This document shows, one piece after another, positions 58,095 through 64,000 of a stretch of 64,000 nucleotides of DNA; the first letter of the stretch is position 1; the number at the start of each line of letters is the position of its first letter. The stretch comes from Microcebus murinus (lineage: Eukaryota > Chordata > Mammalia > Primates > Cheirogaleidae): assembly GCF_040939455.1 (NCBI RefSeq), contig NC_134107.1:8619537-8683536 (forward strand), given 5' to 3'. Under the pieces are notes generated by a model that had not been told where the DNA came from, did not search any database, and saw only the letters and a list, made by a program, of their open reading frames with translations. A program made the position numbers and the translations under genes.

Positions 58095-58225
58095 ATAATC
58101 TGGGAGGCAGCAGTGTGGTGGAAAGAGGGTAGCATTTCTGTGTCCTGGCCTAGCCACTTCCTAACTGTGTCTCCTGGGTTGGTTATCATTTCTACAATAC
58201 AGATTGTTCCTATTTGTAAAAAATG
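58095..58225 (+). repeat. MIR SINE fragment
   Basis: Text 'gcagtgtggtggaaagagggtagcatttctg...ctagccacttcctaactgtgtctcctgggttggttatcatttc' is the MIR head and core. Confidence 0.65.
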
Positions 58226-58307
58226 TTATAACTTACCATATAAGATTGTTGTTGGGGGCAAATGAAAATATGTAAATACATTTGATAAAGCAAAGGCAAG
58301 TCCTTAA

Positions 58308-58650
58308 CCACTTCGGTATGGCACACCTTGCCCACAGCCGGCACTCATAATCCGTTTTGCTCTTGTGTGATGAGGAAAGCTTTAAAGCACTGAAAGCTTG
58401 TTTTACTTTACAGGCAGCTTTACTTGTAATGTAAATCAGAATAGGTAACATATACATATATGTTTTCATTGCGTTATTTTTAAATGTTCATAATTTTATT
58501 TTGATAAATGACAAATTAGAAGAGTCATATCACGGCTGTTGGCTAAAGTTGATGCTTGGCTGTGTGCCTTCATATCACGGCTGTCAGCTAAAGTCGCTGT
58601 GCGTGTTTATCTGTGGCTATCAACTATAGTCGACGTTCCTACCGAAGTGG
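58308..58650. mobile_element. piggyBac-type MITE, 343 bp, TTAA flanked
   Basis: The ends are inverted repeats CCACTTCGGTA (left 58308-58318; right as TACCGAAGTGG 58640-58650). TTAA stands immediately outside on each side (58304-58307 and 58651-58654), the obligatory piggyBac target. The right side contains three related subterminal units: 'cacggctgttggctaaagttgatg', 'cacggctgtcagctaaagtcgctg' and 'gtggctatcaactatagtcgacg'. There is no transposase. Such elements were described from mouse lemur, the primate known for recent piggyBac activity. Confidence 0.9.
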
Positions 58651-58704
58651 TTAAAAAACAATCTTAACACCTTCCTTTGCAAATATATATTGCATCATTT
58701 TTTA

Positions 58705-59880
58705 TAATGGCTTTATTGAGACATAACACACCCGCTTAAAGCATACAATTTAATGTTTTCTAGTATATTCAGAAATGTGCAACTATCATCACAATCACTT
58801 AGAATATTTTTATTACCCCCAAAAGAAACCTCCTATCCTTTAGTAGTCACTTTTTATTTCTCTCTCATGTATTTTCTGTTCCTATAGATTTGCCTGTTCT
58901 GGGCATTTCATATAAATGGAGTCAAATAATATGTGGTCTGTTTATAACTAGCTTATTTGTCTTAACCAGGTTTTTAGATTCATCTGTGTTGTAGCATAAA
59001 TTAGCATTTTGTTTCTTTTATTTGCAAAATAACATCCATTGTGAGGAGAATACCACCTTTTATTTATTCACCAGTTGATGTATACTTGGGTGTTTCTAAT
59101 TTTTGGCTTTTAGGAATTATGCTGCTTTGAACATTTGTGTACACATTTTCCCATGGACATATGTTTTCGTTTCTCCTGGGTATATACATGTGAATGGAAT
59201 TGTTGGGTCATATGGTACTTCTATGTTTATTCTCTTGAGAAACCACCAGACTGCTCTCCAAAGTGTTTGCACCATTTTACATTCCCACCAGCAGTGTGTG
59301 AGAATTCCAATTTTTCTACATCCCTGGCAACACTTGTTTTTGTATGTCTTTTTGATTGTAACCATCCTAATGGGCATGAAGGGGTATCTTACTGTGGTTT
59401 TGAGTTGCATTTCCTTGATGGCTGAAGACTGAGCTTTTTCCCATGTGCTTACTGGCCATTTGTCTGTCATCTTTGGAGGAATGTCTGTTTAAGTCATCCT
59501 CCCCACTCCTTGCTTTTGAGTTGGAGTCACTCTGTGTTGCCCAGGCTGAACTCAAACTCCTGGGCTCAAGTGATCCTTCCGCCTCAGTCTCCCTCCTGAG
59601 TAGCGGGCACTATAGATGTGTGCCACCATGCCTGGCTTATTTGCTCATTTTTAAATTGGGTTGTCTTTATTATTGAGATGTAGGAGTTTCTTATGTATTC
59701 TGTAAACAAGTGTTTATCAGATGTATGACTTCTAAATATTTTCTCCCATTCTTTTGGTTGCCTTTTCACTTCTTGATGGTGGTGTTGAAGCACAAAAAAC
59801 TTTAATTCAAATTTAATATATTTTTTCTTGTGTTTTTGGTATCATGTCTAAGAAGGCTTTGCCTAATCTAAGGCCACAAA
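58705..59880 (-). pseudogene. L1 ORF2 C-terminus and 3' end, antisense
   Basis: The minus strand encodes the reverse-transcriptase protein's C-terminal end, including HCWWECKMVQTLWRAVWWFL and NIEVPYDPTIPFTCIYPGE (minus frame at 59117-59470). It is followed by the usual L1 3' text ('gcttaaagcatacaatttaatg...' on the + strand). Frames are interrupted and the 5' part is missing. An Alu fragment (59513-59640) lies in it. Confidence 0.93.
59513..59640 (-). repeat. Alu fragment
   Basis: Antisense arm with an internal deletion: 'ttgagttggagtcactctgtgttgcccaggctgaactcaaactcctgggctcaagtgatcc...gccaccatgcctggctt'. It is inside the L1. Confidence 0.85.
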
Positions 59881-60269
59881 GATTTACTCTTATGCTTTTT
59901 TTCTAAGAGTTTTGATTATGTCATGTTTAATGATTATACTTTATTGGATAGATAAAAGAACCTTATTCAAATGAAATCATTGTTATTTATTGTTGAATAT
60001 TTAGGTGCCGTGTATTTGTGGACAACCTGGATTATTCTGTGGTGTTCCCCACAGTGTCCTATATCCTCTATATTTAGACATTTCTCTTTTTTCTATTATA
60101 AACTCTTTGGACATTATTATATATGACTTTGTACTCAATATAAACACCTTGGAATAAACTCACAGAATCATTAGGCCAAAAGGTGTGTAGATTTTAACAT
60201 CTTGATAACTATGTCCAGAAAAATTACCCCAGGTACAGTTTTACCAGCAATTCTAGCCAGTTTTAAGTT

Positions 60270-61400
60270 AATAAATTTCAAAAACTTTTTTATTAGGGAA
60301 AAACTTGAACATGCAGAAATGGAACAATATAATGCAACTTCAGTTACCCAACTCTCACAACCATATGCTTAAGGCCAGTCCCCCCTCCCCTCAGGCTTGC
60401 TCACTCCTAAAGGCTGGAGGGCAGTGGCGGGATCACAGCTTATTATAACCTCATACTCTTAGGGTCTAGTGATCCTCATGCCTCAGCCTCCCACGTAGCT
60501 AGGGCTACAGGTGTGTAGCGCGATGTTTGGCTAATTTTTAAAAATTGTTTTTGTAGATATGGGGTCTTGCTATGTTGACCAGGCTGGTCTTGAACTCCAG
60601 GGCTCGAGTGATCCTTCCACCTCAGCCTCCCAAAGTGCTAGGATTACAGACATGAACTACTGTGCTGGCCTTCTTTTTTCTTTTTTGTCCTTCAAAATTC
60701 AACTTAACTGAGATCTGTCTTGTCTCACTTAACTCTTCTATTTCCTACTTCTCTCCTGTATTATTATATTTTGAAACTATTGAACTATAAAAGAAATATA
60801 GAAAAGTACACATATTCTAAATAATTTTTCACAAGCTGAAATCCGCCTAGGTAATCAGTCCCCCACATGTCCCTTTGTGTCCCCTTCTAGTCATAACCAC
60901 TCCCTAGGGCCAGCCATTATTCTGACATCTAATGGCACTGATTAGTTTTGCCTGTTTTGTTCCTTAATTAAATAGAATCTTACAGTGTATACTCTTATGT
61001 CTGACTTCTTTCTCTTGGCATTGTTAGTGAGATTATCCATGTTATTGCATGCAAATGATTATTTGTTATTGCTATGTGAAATTTTGTATTAAATTATCTA
61101 TTCTGTTCTTGATGAACATTTGGATAGATGCTAGTTTTAGACTATTACAAATAGTGCTGCTCTGAACATTCAGAGTTTATATCTTTTGTTGAATAATATA
61201 GGCACCCCTCTTGGGAATATACCTAAGAGTGAAATTGCTAGGTCTTATGGGGGTGTGTATAGATAGTATTGGAAAACTGTAGCAGGATCTACTAAAGTGG
61301 TTGTACCAAATTGCATGTCTGCCAGTAGTGTGTGAAAGTTCCATTTACTCTGTATCCTCTCTAATATTTCATATTTTATCTGGTTTTTTCCTGTTTGTAT
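60270..61400 (-). repeat. L1 3' end fragment, interrupted by an Alu
   Basis: Flanking the Alu are 'gaaaaacttgaacatgcagaaatggaac' and, after it, 'ggcattgttagtgagattatccatgttattgc', 'gtgctgctctgaacattcagag', 'gaatatacctaagagtgaaattgctaggtc', antisense L1 3' text. Confidence 0.8.
60385..60671 (-). repeat. Alu, old dimeric
   Basis: Antisense, diverged: 'ggctggagggcagtggcgggatcacagc...gctaatttttaaaaattgtttttgtagatatgggg...gattacagacatgaactactgtgctggcc'. Confidence 0.88.
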
Positions 61401-61414
61401 TATCACTCTATTTA

Positions 61415-61840
61415 CTGATCCATGATAAATTATCTGCAAACTTAGTTGCTTAAACTAGCAATAAACATTTATTATCTCACAGTTCTAGAGGTCAGGAACT
61501 TGGGAGTGGCATGGCTGGATGCTTCTGGCTTGGGTGTGATTAACCCTCTGAAGGCTCAGTGGAGCTGGAGGATCCTTTCCAAGGTGGCTTTACATGCCTG
61601 ACAAGTTAGTTGTGGCTATCGGTGGCAGCCTCAGGTCCTTTTCACCTGGGCTTTTGCCAGGGATGTTTCAGTGTCCTGCTCTTAGTACATAGTGGCTGTC
61701 TTCCCACTGAGAGAGTGCTTCAAGAGAAAAATCACCACATGGAAGCTTTCATTTTTCTGACCTAGGCTTGAAAATCAAGTAGCATCTACTTTTACCATAT
61801 TCTGTTTGTTAGGACAGGGTCACTCATGTGGCCCAGTTGT
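61415..61840 (-). repeat. MLT1-type LTR (ERVL-MaLR), old
   Basis: Landmarks 'gcaaacttagttgcttaaactagcaataaacatttattatctcacagttctagaggtcaggaac' and 'tgcttcaagagaaaaatcaccacatgg' fit an antisense MLT1-group LTR. The 3' boundary is vague. Confidence 0.65.
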
Positions 61841-61899
61841 GTTGCACAGGGAAGGAAGTTGGGCTCCACTTTCTGAAAGGAGTGTCAGAATTTGTGGAC

Positions 61900-63230
61900 T
61901 TTTTAAGAAGTTTTATTTTTAATTGAAATGTATTTTAAAACAACACTCAGTAGGATTTCCTTATTCTGGATAGGAATCTTTAATATGTGTTGTGAATATC
62001 TTTACCTATTCTGTGGGTTGTCATTGTATCTTTTGAGAAAGAGAAGTTCTGTTAATTGTTTTCCTTTTTATGGTCAGTCCTGCCCATATTATTTTGAAGA
62101 AACTGTCCAAATAATTATTTTGTTTCTTCTATAAACACATCAGTATATATCTTTCAAAGATAAGGACTTTGTTTTAACCATAACAACCACAAAATTATCA
62201 CAGCTTAAGGAAAAACCCACACAACAATTGCTTGATAATATTGAATGCCTAGTCAGAGTTGAAATTTCCAGCTCTCTCAAATATCACACATTTTTTGTAT
62301 GATTTTCTAATGTTGGCAAATCCAAAATAGTACCTACTCATTTTTTTTAAGTCTGTAGGTCTCCCATCTCTTTGTGGCACTCCCTACAGTCTTCCAATGT
62401 ACATTGGCAGTTGGATCTTGAGGAAATTTCTTTTTTGAAGGGATAAACTTTGCTGAACTCTCACTTTAAAACTTTTGTCAAACTGTTGTTGCTTCTTTGG
62501 TTGTACAAGTCTCTGGAGGTTGAATGTGGAGCCAAATTGAAATATTTAAGGGCTTCAATTTTTAGGGCTTCCAACCTAAAAACACATTGAAATTCATTCA
62601 AAGCCAAGTTCTATACTTAAAATGTAATAATAATGTTCATTTTGAAATGTACTTTCTACCCCTTCCCTTTTCTTTGTGTTTGTGAGGCCATGTGACAGTG
62701 CATTTTCTGGGTTTTCTGTATGCGCACAGCACACTGACTGTGAGCCGGGTAATCTTGAGTGCACCATACCCTCTCTGGTAGTTTAAAATGCTGCAGGGCG
62801 TAGTCAGCATGAGTCTAGCTCTTGTTAATTAGAGTTTCCATGTTTATCATGAACTTGTATTTTTCTCCTTATACTGTCTACTAGCTTTCTATCTCTCATT
62901 GCTGGATTTTAAGTTGTTACAATCAATATTTTAAGGGTTGGTGACTCAAAATTCTTAAATTCTTTCTTAGGCCACCTTTAATTTCTAGATTTCCCCAATC
63001 TCTCTTTTCTCTCTGATAGAAATTTTCATGATGAAAAATTAATTACAGTGTGATTAGCCTGAACCTTAAAGAAGTAGACAAATTATTTCTTAACAAGCGT
63101 GTATATCCAAAGTTTAAACTTAAAAATTTTTCTTGATTTCAGTTGTATTTTAAAAGTATCATTCATCTTCAAGTAAGAATTTAGTATTGCTAAGTGAATG
63201 TACGTAAGTGATAGCAGTTTTTGGCTACTA
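61900..63230. other. Intronic sequence without recognised features
   Basis: AT-rich. Fragments at 62160-62540 ('aaaattatcacagcttaag...cccacacaacaattgc') may be old LINE sequence. Nothing else is supported. Confidence 0.4.
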
Positions 63231-63289
63231 TTTCATTCAGCAAGTATCTGGGTGCCTACCGGTGCCAGTGCTTTCTGTGCTTCGGTCGT

Positions 63290-63837
63290 GCAGTAAGTTC
63301 TCAATGTCATCAATAGGTTCTTGGAAACTGACTTTAAACAAAATGACCTATAATGAAATCAGTTTTTTCCTCATCAATGTTATAATGAAATACTGTTATT
63401 TAAGAATCGGCTATACATTGTTTTCCATAAAGTCGCAGATATATATATATATATTTTTTAGACAGAATCTCGCTTTGTTGCCCAGGCTAGAGTGAGTGCC
63501 GTGGCATCAGCCTAGCTCATAGCAACCTCAAACTCCTGAGCTCAAGCAATCCTGCTGCCTCAGCCTCCCAAGTAGCTGGGACTACAGGCATGTGCCACCA
63601 TGCCCGGCTAATTTTTTCTATATGTGTTAGTTGGCCAATTAATTTCTATTTATAGTAGAGATGGGGTCTCACTCTAGCTCAGGCTGGTTTCGAACTTCTG
63701 ACCTCGAGCAGTCTACCCGCCTTGGCCTCCCAGAGTGCTAGGATTACAGGCGTGAGCCACTGCGCCTGGCCTGTTTTCCATAAAGTCACAGTTTTGAAGA
63801 ACCTCCTGATGCCATGAAGTGGGGACTTACTGTACAT
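63290..63837. mobile_element. DNA-transposon fragment split by an Alu
   Basis: Text 'caataggttcttggaaactgactttaaacaaaatgacctataatgaaatcag' at the left and 'agaacctcctgatgccatgaagtggggacttactgta' at the right reads as one older MITE-like unit, separated by the Alu below. The family is not named. Confidence 0.45.
63439..63771 (-). repeat. Alu, strepsirrhine type, full length
   Basis: Antisense. The 20-bp target duplication tgttttccataaagtcgcag (63419-63438) and tgttttccataaagtcacag (63772-63791) has one mismatch. (AT)n lies at its A-tail side. Confidence 0.97.
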
Positions 63838-64000
63838 GGTTAAAGAAGATGGACATGGTGCTGATACCCCCAATGAAATGCTCAGAGCGTTGTCTCAAAA
63901 GAAGTACTGTGTAAGTTACATATGTAATCTTAAATTTCTAGTAGCCACATGAAAAAAGTAAAGAACACATAAAATTAACTTTAATATATTTTATAGCACC

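Overview
The window is mammalian nuclear DNA, almost certainly from a strepsirrhine primate (lemur or relative). Its full-length Alu elements carry the strepsirrhine signature: the sense strand reads AATTAATTGGCCAACTAAA in the middle linker, and the right arm has a short duplication around 'GGCACTCACTCTAGCC'. A TTAA-flanked piggyBac-type element at 58308-58650 is compatible with mouse lemur, from which young piggyBac families are known. No species can be proved from sequence alone.

Region 1 (1 to about 22690, + strand, GC-rich) is the 3' part of LRP5, the Wnt co-receptor. Eleven exons (human exons 13-23) are present and intact. They encode residues 943-1615: most of the fourth YWTD beta-propeller, the fourth EGF-like module, three LDLR class A repeats, the transmembrane helix and the cytoplasmic tail with its PPP(S/T)P motifs. 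Exon lengths sum to 2021 nt, which is what the human gene would give (c.2828-4848), so I see no indel. Intron 13 uses a GC-AG splice pair. The introns carry old MLT1-type LTRs, L1 pieces, MIRs, a hAT element and Alus.

Region 2 (about 22690-29240) is intergenic. It holds a five-element nest of transposons (26162-27424), a tRNA-Ala(AGC) gene on the minus strand (28657-28729) and then a housekeeping-type CpG-island promoter with eight CCAAT boxes, a GC box and a YY1-like site.

Region 3 (about 29240-64000) is the non-coding first exon and the start of a long first intron of the next + strand gene, by synteny PPP6R3. I found no coding exon of that gene. The intron is AT-rich and filled with antisense L1 fragments, about 20 Alus, pogo/Tigger, hAT, mariner and piggyBac relics, and one solo MST-type LTR. 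Base composition drops sharply just after the CpG island.

The two genes are head-to-tail and not an operon. LRP5 acts in Wnt/beta-catenin signalling; PPP6R3 encodes a regulatory subunit of protein phosphatase 6. No CRISPR array, rRNA gene or prokaryotic feature is present.
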